From NCBI GenBank assembly GCA_029884165.1, contig JAOUIH010000005.1, positions 1-64,000 on the forward strand: a stretch of 64,000 bases of DNA. Reading direction: 5' to 3'. Made by a program: the position numbers and the translations under genes. Source of the stretch: Gammaproteobacteria bacterium. Lineage in GTDB: Bacteria; Pseudomonadota; Gammaproteobacteria; Steroidobacterales; Woeseiaceae. Of this stretch, positions 54,198-61,359 are shown piece by piece. Within the stretch, counting starts at the first letter, position 1. Each line of letters opens with the position of its first letter. The notes beneath the pieces are model-generated. The model made no database searches, was not told the DNA's origin, and saw only the letters and a program-made list of their open reading frames with translations.

Positions 54198-55487
54198 ACT
54201 GCTGTCCCATAGACTCACGTGAATGCCAGATGTGCCTGCGGGTTGGGCGGGTCTGGGACGGTCGGGTCGCCGCGCAGCAGGGCCATCAGATTTCGTCGGG
54301 CGAACAGGTTGAGTTGGAGTAAGCGGATCATTGTTTGTAGGGAGGCGTGAAGTTTCGATGCGTATTTGAGATAGGCGAGCATCAGGTACATGCAAAGCGC
54401 GATCCAGATTTGCGTCATCACGGCGTTTCGGCTGGTGCCCAGGAATGCCTTGATCTTCAGGTTTTGCTTGATCCACTTGAAGAAGAGTTCGATCTGCCAG
54501 CGCTGCCTGTAGCAGGCGGCGATGGTGCTCGCCGAGAGACCGAAGTGGTTGCTCAGAAAGACATAGCGGCGTCCGGTGTCCGCATCCCGGTAAACGACCC
54601 GACGCAGCGGGGCCAGTGCTTCACGGCGAGACTTGATGCCGGTTAACTCAATGGTTTGGTCGCAGATCAGACCCTGTGACTTGTCGACTTTGCGGCGCTC
54701 CACGACCTTGTAACGGGCATCGCGCTTCTGGCGCCCAATGAAGAAAACCCCTTGATTTGTCAGGGTGGTATACCAGCTGTAGTCATCGTATCCCTTGTCG
54801 AAGACGACGATACTGCCGCGCGGCAACGACAGCGAGCGGGCCACTTCGATGTCTGAGCGTCGTGGCTCGGTGAGCGTGGCGAAGGCCGGCAGATGTCCCC
54901 GGTGGTCGAGGCCCAGGTGCAACTTGATGGCGGCCTTGCTCAGCGCAAAATGCCCCCAGGGAAACAGCTTCAGCGACAGATCGATCAGCGAGGAGTCCAG
55001 CGAGTAGAGCGCGTTCTTGAAGCGAAAGCCATGGCCCGGCCGGTGCGTTCTGCAACGCTGGTACAGCGTGCCGAATAGCGCTTCGTAGAACGAGCAGGGC
55101 TGCTGTTCGTTCACCCGGGCCAGCGTCGAGCGGGTCACCCGCAAGGCACCGAGGTGATACCAGCGCGATCGCTGGGCATCGGCGTTGGCGACGACGTCGC
55201 GAAGACTGTGGCGTCCGGAGAGCTGGCCCATCGCCAGGGCGACAAACTGCGACCAGCGAGACGTTTTGCGGAATCGACGGCCGACATGGTGGCGCTCGGC
55301 GAGACCGTCAAATCGATGTCTCGGCACCATTTTCAACAATTGTGCGAATACCGTATTATGATGAGCCATAGGCTTGGTTCCTTCGTTTGATCAACAGGTT
55401 GTGTCGTAACTCCTATTGTATCGAACGACGTGAACCAGGCCTTTTTACTTGCACTTTATGGGACAGCAGTGGGTCTGACCCCGATTT
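54181..55487. mobile_element. IS4-family insertion sequence, intact
   Basis: The outer ends are inverted repeats. 54181-54211 (AAATCGCTGTCTGACCCACT...) and the reverse complement of 55457-55487 agree in 28 of 31 positions, with a perfect 19-base inner core GACCCACTGCTGTCCCATA. A single full-length transposase on the minus strand fills the element. A direct repeat GTCTGAC (54189-54195 and 55473-55479) flanks the narrower model 54196-55472, so the exact ends and target duplication are ambiguous because the ends resemble the local repeat. Confidence 0.85.
54215..55369 (-). CDS. IS4 family transposase
   Basis: 384 residues, complete. The N-terminus MAHHNTVFAQLLKMVPRH matches the DUF4372 domain found in one IS4 subgroup. 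DDE residues: Asp in YSLDSSLIDLSL, Asp in VVFDKGYDDYSWY, and Glu in the Y-(2)-R-(3)-E-(6)-K motif YRQRWQIELFFKWIKQNLK. No frameshift or stop interrupts it, so the element may still be active. It ends close to both inverted repeats of the IS. Confidence 0.93.
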   Translation of the reverse strand: MAHHNTVFAQLLKMVPRHRFDGLAERHHVGRRFRKTSRWSQFVALAMGQLSGRHSLRDVVANADAQRSRWYHLGALRVTRSTLARVNEQQPCSFYEALFGTLYQRCRTHRPGHGFRFKNALYSLDSSLIDLSLKLFPWGHFALSKAAIKLHLGLDHRGHLPAFATLTEPRRSDIEVARSLSLPRGSIVVFDKGYDDYSWYTTLTNQGVFFIGRQKRDARYKVVERRKVDKSQGLICDQTIELTGIKSRREALAPLRRVVYRDADTGRRYVFLSNHFGLSASTIAACYRQRWQIELFFKWIKQNLKIKAFLGTSRNAVMTQIWIALCMYLMLAYLKYASKLHASLQTMIRLLQLNLFARRNLMALLRGDPTVPDPPNPQAHLAFT

Positions 55488-55496
55488 CCCGATTTC

Positions 55497-56597
55497 TCAG
55501 GTGTGCGCTTTCCCGAGTGAGTGCGCCTTGCGCCCGCCTCGCGCGACTTTCTCCATTGGCGCCGTATCCAGCAGCCGCCGGGCCAGCTCGACACATCGCC
55601 CGGCGAGTGCGCCAGCACCGTCGTGCAGCTCTCGGGACGATTGCACCGTCGCGACGTTTTCCTCCATGTCCTCCGCGGTCCAGCCACGAGAGTGGCCAAT
55701 GAAAGGGAATTGCGGCAGGTGAAAGCCGAGCTCGCCGAAGAAGTTCAGCATCTGGCCGGCTACGCCCTGGACGTTGTCCTGGCCGCCGACGATGATGAAT
55801 CCTGCGACCTTGTTCCTGAGCAGCACTCTGTTGTGCGTGGTCACTTGATTCTGGATGCAGTTCAGGCGCTCGGCCATCTTGAAGTAGAGCGATGAAGGGG
55901 CTCCCCAGCGAATCGGGGTCGCGATCAGCGCCACGTCCGCCCAGTGCACCAGAGCTTCGTAAACGACCTCCAGCTCGTCTCCCCTGTGCATCTGCGTGAT
56001 CGAGCAGGGCCAGGTGCAAGCGCGTGCACTGCGGGAATAGTAACCTCGGCAGGCACTGAACCCGAGCGCATTCAGCCGGATCAGCTTCGCTTCGCACCCG
56101 TCGGTCTCTGCGGCCTTCAGAGCGGATGCGAGCAAGTCGTCCGAGCCCGAGTAGCGTGGGTTTTGTTCGTCCATTACTGTCGTCGAGATGCCGACTATCC
56201 GGACCGGTCCGGGCTGGCGGACGACCTTGCGGGCGAGCCGATGCGGTTTGTGGGGCGCCTTCTGCCGCTTCGTGCCCCGGGCCACGTTCACCAGCACGCG
56301 GCCGGCCTCGACCTTCACGGGGTAGGACGGTATGCAGTCGTCTTCGTAGCCCGGTTCGCCGGTCCCGGTCAGGCGGTGAAACTTCCACTGGTGCCATGGG
56401 CAAACGATGAACTCCCCGTCCAGTCGGCCCTCGCCGAGCGGCCCGCCGACATGATTGCAGGCATTAGACACGGCGCCGAACTCGCCGCCGACGCAGGACA
56501 GCGCGATGTTTACTTTGCCGGCATGAACCACCCGCAGCCCGGCACGCTGCAGCTCGTCGGCGCTGCCGACATCCACCCATTTTTCTGTTTGTTCCAT
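55497..56597 (-). CDS. Rieske [2Fe-2S] domain fused to NAD(P)H-dependent FMN reductase/flavodoxin domain
   Basis: 366 residues from ATG 56597 (ACGGAG upstream). Residues about 5-105 form a Rieske ferredoxin with the ligand pairs CNHVGGPLGEG and VCPWHQWKF. A basic linker follows. Residues about 130-330 are an NADPH-dependent FMN-reductase fold: VRIVGISTTV, ATPIRWGAPSSLYFKMAERL, and VAGFIIVGGQDNVQG. GFSACRGYYSRSARACTW recalls the cysteine-containing iron-sulfur flavoproteins. The fusion could pass electrons between NAD(P)H, FMN and the cluster. Its stop lies only about 10 bases from the IS end, so the native C-terminus may have been altered. Confidence 0.85.
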   Translation of the reverse strand: MEQTEKWVDVGSADELQRAGLRVVHAGKVNIALSCVGGEFGAVSNACNHVGGPLGEGRLDGEFIVCPWHQWKFHRLTGTGEPGYEDDCIPSYPVKVEAGRVLVNVARGTKRQKAPHKPHRLARKVVRQPGPVRIVGISTTVMDEQNPRYSGSDDLLASALKAAETDGCEAKLIRLNALGFSACRGYYSRSARACTWPCSITQMHRGDELEVVYEALVHWADVALIATPIRWGAPSSLYFKMAERLNCIQNQVTTHNRVLLRNKVAGFIIVGGQDNVQGVAGQMLNFFGELGFHLPQFPFIGHSRGWTAEDMEENVATVQSSRELHDGAGALAGRCVELARRLLDTAPMEKVARGGRKAHSLGKAHT

Positions 56598-56816
56598 GAC
56601 AGGCTCCGTCTGGCAGGGCACGAGAATACAACTTGTGCAATGGCAGTACAGCCCGGAAGAGTGCTTCAAACAGGGGTCCCAATTGCGACGGGGGAGGGAG
56701 CTGTTTGCGCGTTTCCGGCGCCTGGCGGCGAACCACCACGCCTATTTTCTGGTTGTCGGAGAGTAAGTTGGGCCTTCCAGTAACTTGCCCATAAGTTACC
56801 GGAAAACAGACATTAA

Positions 56817-56845
56817 TGGTGGGGAAGTGGGAATCGAACCACTTG
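56817..56845 (-). other. tRNA/tmRNA-like 3' end fragment (possible attachment-site scar)
   Basis: On the minus strand a T-arm-like GTGG-TTCGATT-CCCAC (one G short of a perfect stem) leads to CTTCCCC and ACCA. No D-arm, anticodon arm or matching 5' acceptor strand is found upstream, so it is not a functional tRNA. It shares GGTTCGATTCCC and the CCACCA end with the 3' end of ssrA 140 bases away. The rest of 56598-56984 shows no gene. Confidence 0.4.
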
Positions 56846-56952
56846 CGCCCGCGGTGTTGGTGGATGCGCCGCTCTCCGTAGCGCAAGTTGGGAGGTGGTG
56901 CCGATCGAGGTCGCTGACGTGTTACGCGGGAGTTCCCGGCGCCGCAAACGAC

Positions 56953-56977
56953 GAGGCCCCCGGAAGGGGGGGGCCTC
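56953..56977 (-). terminator. Hairpin terminator of ssrA
   Basis: The stem GAGGCCCCC/GGGGG(ggg)CCTC with a GGAA-type loop lies 8 bases past the 3' CCA of the tmRNA. On the minus strand it is followed by GTCGTTTGCG, a weak T-tract. Confidence 0.65.
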
Positions 56978-56984
56978 AGGCGTT

Positions 56985-57344
56985 TGGTGGAGGCGGCGGG
57001 AATCGAACCCGCGTCCGCAAGCCCTCTGCCCTGAGGTCTACATGCTTATCCCGGTCTTTGAGTCTCGCTGGCGGCTACCCGACGGGCAGGGAAGACCGAC
57101 AGCCAGCCCGGTACTTGTTTAGCGGTTCGGCCCCGGACGAGCCTCCCTCGCGATCTTGTGAGAGTCGACGCCTGATTCGGACGCACAAGCACGGCTCCGG
57201 TCAGACGGCACCCTACTGGGTTTTAGGCAGCGAGTGCGTAGTTGTCGTCGTTGGCAACTATGGTTTTACAGCTGGATTTACGAGGTAACTGTGCCTCGGC
57301 ATGCACCCAGAGTTTCGCGACCCACGTCGAAGCCAGTCGCCCCC
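56985..57344 (-). ncRNA. ssrA: Transfer-messenger RNA
   Basis: A 360-nt one-piece tmRNA. The 5' end GGGGGCGACTGGCTTCGACG pairs with CGCCTCC before the encoded A-CCA at the 3' end (7-bp acceptor stem). The T-arm is CGGGTTCGATTCCCG. The tag reading frame follows the resume signal: GCC AAC GAC GAC AAC TAC GCA CTC GCT GCC TAA, giving ANDDNYALAA. It rescues stalled ribosomes with SmpB, whose gene lies just upstream on the same strand. Confidence 0.96.
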
Positions 57345-57387
57345 GGATGTTCGTTCCGGCCCCGGCTTACGCCGGACCCGGACAGGT

Positions 57388-57415
57388 AGTGTAGGGGCAA
57401 TCCCGGGAAATACAA
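57388..57415 (-). promoter_or_regulatory. ssrA promoter
   Basis: On the minus strand -35 TTGTAT (57410-57415), a 16-base spacer and -10 TACACT (57388-57393) precede the tmRNA 5' end by about 43 bases, leaving a short leader for processing. The remaining smpB-ssrA gap (57416-57612) is unusually AT-rich near 57570-57610 and holds no gene. Confidence 0.55.
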
Positions 57416-57612
57416 TCGACCCGTAGTGTTTTTTCGCCAAACAGATGCTGCGACGCGGTCGACGGCAGGGTTGCCCGTTGCGGGCAGGGGGCGGCGAGGC
57501 TTGTCGACCCCGGCCGGCGCGGACGTGCCGTCTGCGCGGCTCGCGCCGCTGCCGGAAGCCACTTCACCGAAATGATAAAAAACTTTAATTAAGAAATATA
57601 AGCATTTGAAAA

Positions 57613-58095
57613 TTAACTGGTACCGTGCTTCATCAGGCGCGACTTCTGCAGCTGCCAGTCGCGGTCTTTCTGGGTGGCCCGCTTGTCGTGCGATTTCTTG
57701 CCGCGGGCCAGGCCGATCGACAGCTTCACGCGGCCTTTCGACCAGTGCAGGTCCAGCGGTACGAGCGTGTAGCCCTTGCGCTCGACCGCCCCGACCAGGC
57801 GATCCAGCTCGCGCCGGTGCATGAGCAGCTTCCTGGTTCGTGTGGGGTCGGCCTTGACGTGGGTCGAGACGGTGTTGAGCGGCGATATGTGCGAGCCGAT
57901 CAGCCAGGCCTCGCCGCCCTTCAGATTGACGTAGCTCTCGGCGATCTGCGCCTTACCGGCACGCAGGCTCTTGACCTCCCAGCCCCGCAGTTCGAGGCCG
58001 GCCTCGAAGGTCTCGTCAATGAAGTAGTCGTGACGGGCGCGACGGTTCTGCGCGATCTGCCTGTTCGCCTGGCTGCTGGCTGCCTGCTTGCTCAT
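57613..58095 (-). CDS. smpB: SsrA-binding protein
   Basis: 160 residues. [31 protein letters not shown] and [19 protein letters not shown] are the OB-fold core. The C-terminal tail [20 protein letters not shown] enters the mRNA channel. It binds tmRNA for trans-translation. The gene directly precedes ssrA on the same strand, an arrangement common in gammaproteobacteria. Confidence 0.96.
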   Translation of the reverse strand: MSKQAASSQANRQIAQNRRARHDYFIDETFEAGLELRGWEVKSLRAGKAQIAESYVNLKGGEAWLIGSHISPLNTVSTHVKADPTRTRKLLMHRRELDRLVGAVERKGYTLVPLDLHWSKGRVKLSIGLARGKKSHDKRATQKDRDWQLQKSRLMKHGTS

Positions 58096-58232
58096 CGCGC
58101 TGATGACGTATTTCGGTCCCCGGGGGCCGGCGATTATACGGAATTGCGGCGCCGGCGCACGGCTCGCGTCGTGTTGTCAGTACCCGGCAATTCATCCACA
58201 ATCGCGCCTTTCGCCGAGCCTAGAGAATAACA

Positions 58233-59612
58233 ATGCTGAGTCAGCAAGCCGGTGATTCCGGCCGCCGGGCATCCCTGCACGGCAACTGGTCTTCGCGCAT
58301 GGCATTCATCCTTGCCGTTACCGGCTCCGCCGTCGGCCTGGGCAATATCTGGAAATTTCCCTACATCGCCGGTGCGAACGGCGGCGGTGCGTTCGTCATC
58401 GTCTACCTGTTCTGCGTGTTCCTGATCGGCATGCCGGTGATGATGTCCGAGATCCTGATCGGCCGTCGCGGCCGGCGGAATCCCATAGCCACCATGGCCC
58501 TGCTCGGCGAGGAAGAGGGCAGTTCACGGCAATGGCAGTGGGTCGGCGTCCTCGGAGTCCTCGGGGGGATCCTGATCCTGTCGTATTACAGCGTCATCGC
58601 GGGCTGGACCCTGGCCTACGTGGAACGCAGCATTACCGGGCAATTCACCGGTGCTTCCGCTGCCGAGATCGGCGCACTGTTTGCCGAATTCACGGGCGAC
58701 TGGAAGCAGGTCGCCCTGGCTCACACGGTCTTCATGGCGCTCGCGACACTCGTTGTTGCGCGGGGTGTGGAGCGCGGCCTGGAGCAGGCGGTTCGCTTCA
58801 TGGTGCCGGCCCTGCTCGTCCTGATGCTCGCCTTGCTCGGTTACGCGATCAGTACCGGCTCGTTCGGGCGTGGGGTCGCCTTCCTGATCGAGCCTAATTT
58901 CGCCGCATTGACGTGGGACGGCGTGCTGGTCGCGATGGGGCAGGCGTTTTTCACGCTGAGCATCGGTATGGGGGCGGTCATGGCCTATGGTGCCTACCTC
59001 CCCGAAGAAACGTCGATCATGCATGCATCCGCAGCAGTGGTGATTGCCGACACGGGCATCGCTGTACTCGCAGGCATGGTGATCTTCCCCATCGTATTCG
59101 CGAACGGGCTGGATCCTGCCAGCGGGCCGGGGCTGGTATTCGAGACGCTGCCGCTGGCGTTCGGGCAAATGTCCGGCGGCGTCGTGTTTGCGACGATCTT
59201 CTTCATTCTGCTGGTCTTCGCCGCCTGGACATCGTCGCTCGGCCTCATGGAGCCGGCTGTCGCATGGCTGATCGAGCACCGCAACCGCACGCGTCGGCAG
59301 GCAGCCGTCATGGTCGGAATGCTCATATGGATCATCGGGTTCGGGACGGTGCTCTCGTTCAACGAACTGGAAGGCTTCAGGTTCCTGCGCGGCACTATCT
59401 ACGACAACGTGGACTACCTGACGAGCAACGTGATGTTGCCCCTCGGCGGCGTGTTCATCTCCATATTTGCCGCCTGGGTCATGTGCCGTAATTCCACCGC
59501 CGATGAACTGGGCGGCGCGGGCAATGCCTACCGCGCCTGGCGGTTCCTCGCGCGATTCGTTGCACCGATCGCGATCCTGTTCGTGTTTTTTCAGGCTGTC
59601 GGCGTAATTTAG
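58233..59612 (+). CDS. Sodium-dependent transporter, NSS (SNF) family
   Basis: 459 residues with 11-12 membrane helices. The start SRMAFILAVTGSAVGLGNIWKFPYIAGANGGGAF is the NSS TM1 signature with the sodium and substrate site. FFTLSIGMGAVMAYGAYLPEE (TM6) matches LeuT-like carriers. It imports amino acids or related small solutes with sodium at the inner membrane. Substrate not assignable. It is divergent from smpB. Confidence 0.9.
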   Translation: MLSQQAGDSGRRASLHGNWSSRMAFILAVTGSAVGLGNIWKFPYIAGANGGGAFVIVYLFCVFLIGMPVMMSEILIGRRGRRNPIATMALLGEEEGSSRQWQWVGVLGVLGGILILSYYSVIAGWTLAYVERSITGQFTGASAAEIGALFAEFTGDWKQVALAHTVFMALATLVVARGVERGLEQAVRFMVPALLVLMLALLGYAISTGSFGRGVAFLIEPNFAALTWDGVLVAMGQAFFTLSIGMGAVMAYGAYLPEETSIMHASAAVVIADTGIAVLAGMVIFPIVFANGLDPASGPGLVFETLPLAFGQMSGGVVFATIFFILLVFAAWTSSLGLMEPAVAWLIEHRNRTRRQAAVMVGMLIWIIGFGTVLSFNELEGFRFLRGTIYDNVDYLTSNVMLPLGGVFISIFAAWVMCRNSTADELGGAGNAYRAWRFLARFVAPIAILFVFFQAVGVI

Positions 59613-59668
59613 CCGGTTCCGATGGCGCCTGAAAAAGCATTGACGTTCTGCATGAAGGGTAGGCCGCC

Positions 59669-60106
59669 GTGCGACATGTAAACCGCAGCGCCCTCGTGCC
59701 CTACACGGCGCGAGTAATGTACGAGCTTGTAGACGACGTCGAGTCCTACCCGGAATTCCTGCCCTGGTGCAACGATGCTGCGGTCCGGAATCGCACCGAC
59801 ACTTCCGTCGAGGCGACCCTGGAGCTCCACAAGGGCTCCCTGAGCAACCATTTCACGACGCGCAATACGCTGCACAAGTTCGATGCGATCGATATCGCGC
59901 TGCTCGGCGGGCCGTTCCGTCATTTGCAGGGCGGCTGGCGGTTCCGGGATCTCGGGGACCAGGGCTGCAAGGTAAGCCTGGAGCTGGATTTCGAATTTTC
60001 GAGCAGGCTCGTCGACCTGATGTTCGGCGCTTTTTTCGAAGACACCTGCAATTCGCTGGTTGACGCTTTTACGAAGCGTGCCGCGGCGGTATTGGGGCGT
60101 CGCTGA
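59669..60106 (+). CDS. ratA: RatA/COQ10-like START-domain protein
   Basis: 145 residues with a GTG start. VPYTARVMYELVDDVESYPEFLPWC is the invariant opening of the polyketide-cyclase/COQ10 family, and FSSRLVDLMFGAFFEDTCNSLVDAF its C-terminal helix. E. coli RatA (PasT) was described as an anti-50S-association toxin; the family is also linked to ubiquinone handling, so either role is possible. rnfH follows 14 bases later, as in other gammaproteobacteria. Confidence 0.92.
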   Translation: MRHVNRSALVPYTARVMYELVDDVESYPEFLPWCNDAAVRNRTDTSVEATLELHKGSLSNHFTTRNTLHKFDAIDIALLGGPFRHLQGGWRFRDLGDQGCKVSLELDFEFSSRLVDLMFGAFFEDTCNSLVDAFTKRAAAVLGRR

Positions 60107-60120
60107 TCGATCGTCCGCCG

Positions 60121-60447
60121 ATGGCGTCCGGGACAGAGATCGAAGTCGAAGTCGTTTACGCGCTGCCGGGTCAGCAGGAACTGCTGAGCGTTGTCGTTCC
60201 TGCGGGCGCTTGTGTCGCCGATGCAATCCGGTTGTCGGGCATAGCCGAAAGATTCCCGGAGGAGCGCCTCGAGGCTTGTCCGACGGGAATCTGGGGGCGG
60301 CCCGCTGCGCGGGACGAGCCCCTGCAGGCCGGCGACCGGGTCGAACTCTACCGGCCGCTGCGGATGGACCCGCGCGAGGCGCGCCGGCAGCTCGCTGCCG
60401 CGGGTAAGACGATGGGCGGGCGGAGCACGCTCAAAGGTCGCGGCTGA
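60121..60447 (+). CDS. rnfH: RnfH family ubiquitin-fold protein
   Basis: 108 residues. IEVEVVYALPGQQELLSVVVPAGACVADAI and GIWGRPAARDEPLQAGDRVELYRPLRMDPREARR match RnfH, a beta-grasp protein. It usually pairs with ratA as here. Its exact role is unknown despite the link to the Rnf electron-transport name. It overlaps the 3' end of the convergent bamE by 17 bases. Confidence 0.92.
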   Translation: MASGTEIEVEVVYALPGQQELLSVVVPAGACVADAIRLSGIAERFPEERLEACPTGIWGRPAARDEPLQAGDRVELYRPLRMDPREARRQLAAAGKTMGGRSTLKGRG

Positions 60448-60757
60448 GTTCCTGGTCCTCGATTATCTCGACGACCCGATCGTCCTCGAACATCACGGTG
60501 ACCCAGCGTTTGGCCGTCGCGTCCTGCCGGCCGACCTTGACGTAGTACACGTAATCCCAGCGGCTGGCGTGGAAAGGGTCGTCGATCATCGGCGTTCCGA
60601 GCAGGAAACGCACCTGGCTGCGGGTCATGCCCACTTCGACCTGGTCAAGGTCCTCCTGCTTGATCAGGTTGCCCTGGGATATCGGGGCCACGAACACGCA
60701 GCCCGGCAGGCCGGTGATCGCCAGCAGGGCAATCGCGGGAATGATCAGTCTTCGCAT
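60431..60757 (-). CDS. bamE: Outer membrane assembly lipoprotein BamE
   Basis: 108 residues from ATG 60757. The lipobox LPGC (ending LAITGLPGC) is followed by the conserved region QGNLIKQEDLDQVEVGMTRSQVRFLLGTPMIDDPFHASRWDYVYYV. It is a component of the BAM complex that folds outer-membrane proteins. It is divergent from fur, the common arrangement. Confidence 0.95.
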   Translation of the reverse strand: MRRLIIPAIALLAITGLPGCVFVAPISQGNLIKQEDLDQVEVGMTRSQVRFLLGTPMIDDPFHASRWDYVYYVKVGRQDATAKRWVTVMFEDDRVVEIIEDQELSRDL

Positions 60758-60875
60758 AGGTCGACAGTCGGGTTTGCTGGCCCGCATCGGGCCGCCATCC
60801 GGGCAGGCCGCGACGAGGTTTGGATGCGCCGCGACTTGTGGTCCATAATCAGCCGCGAATCATACCTATTTGCGT

Positions 60876-60895
60876 TTCGCGGCGATAGCCGCGAA
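60876..60895. other. Perfect 8-bp hairpin in the fur leader
   Basis: TTCGCGGC and GCCGCGAA flank a GATA loop, 26 bases before the fur start codon and in the bamE-fur divergent region. It may be a transcript hairpin or a dimer-protein site. It does not resemble an AT-rich Fur box. Confidence 0.35.
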
Positions 60896-60920
60896 CCCTT
60901 TCGATAGCGGGGACAGCGAT

Positions 60921-61337
60921 ATGCAGCAGCGCGACGATCTACGCAAGGTTGGCCTGAAGGTCACGCTCCCGCGGCTGAAGATCCTCGAGATCCTGGAGGC
61001 CGATACGTCGCGGCACCTGAGCGCGGAGGACATCTACAAGGAGCTGCTGGACTCAGGTGAGGACATCGGGCTCGCCACCGTCTATCGCGTACTGACGCAG
61101 TTCGAAGCGGCGGGACTGGTCACCCGGCACAATTTCGAGGGCGGCCATTCCGTCTTCGAACTCGACGAAGGCGAACACCACGATCACATGGTGTGCGTGG
61201 ATTCCGGCGAAGTCGTGGAGTTCGTCGACGCGGAGATCGAGCGCCTGCAGCGCGAGATTGCGCGCAAGCACGATTTCGAGCTGATCGACCACAGCCTGGT
61301 GCTGTACGTCCGCCGCCGGAAGAAAAAGCCGGACTGA
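60921..61337 (+). CDS. fur: Ferric uptake regulator Fur
   Basis: 138 residues from ATG 60921. The winged-helix DNA-binding domain has VTLPRLKILEILE and AEDIYKELLDSGEDIGLATVYRVLTQFEAAGL. The metal site is GEHHDHMVCVDSGEVVEF. E. coli Fur has a CxxC here; in this protein the second Cys is Ser and no second CxxC pair follows, so it likely lacks the structural Cys4 zinc site, as in Pseudomonas-type Fur. It represses iron-uptake genes when iron is plentiful. Confidence 0.94.
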   Translation: MQQRDDLRKVGLKVTLPRLKILEILEADTSRHLSAEDIYKELLDSGEDIGLATVYRVLTQFEAAGLVTRHNFEGGHSVFELDEGEHHDHMVCVDSGEVVEFVDAEIERLQREIARKHDFELIDHSLVLYVRRRKKKPD

Positions 61338-61359
61338 GAACGGCCGGTCCGCCCATCAC

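Noticed and set aside
56817-56905. A complete tRNA gene on the minus strand
   Set aside because: Only a flawed T-arm and CCA end are present. No D-arm, anticodon arm or acceptor 5' strand could be found.
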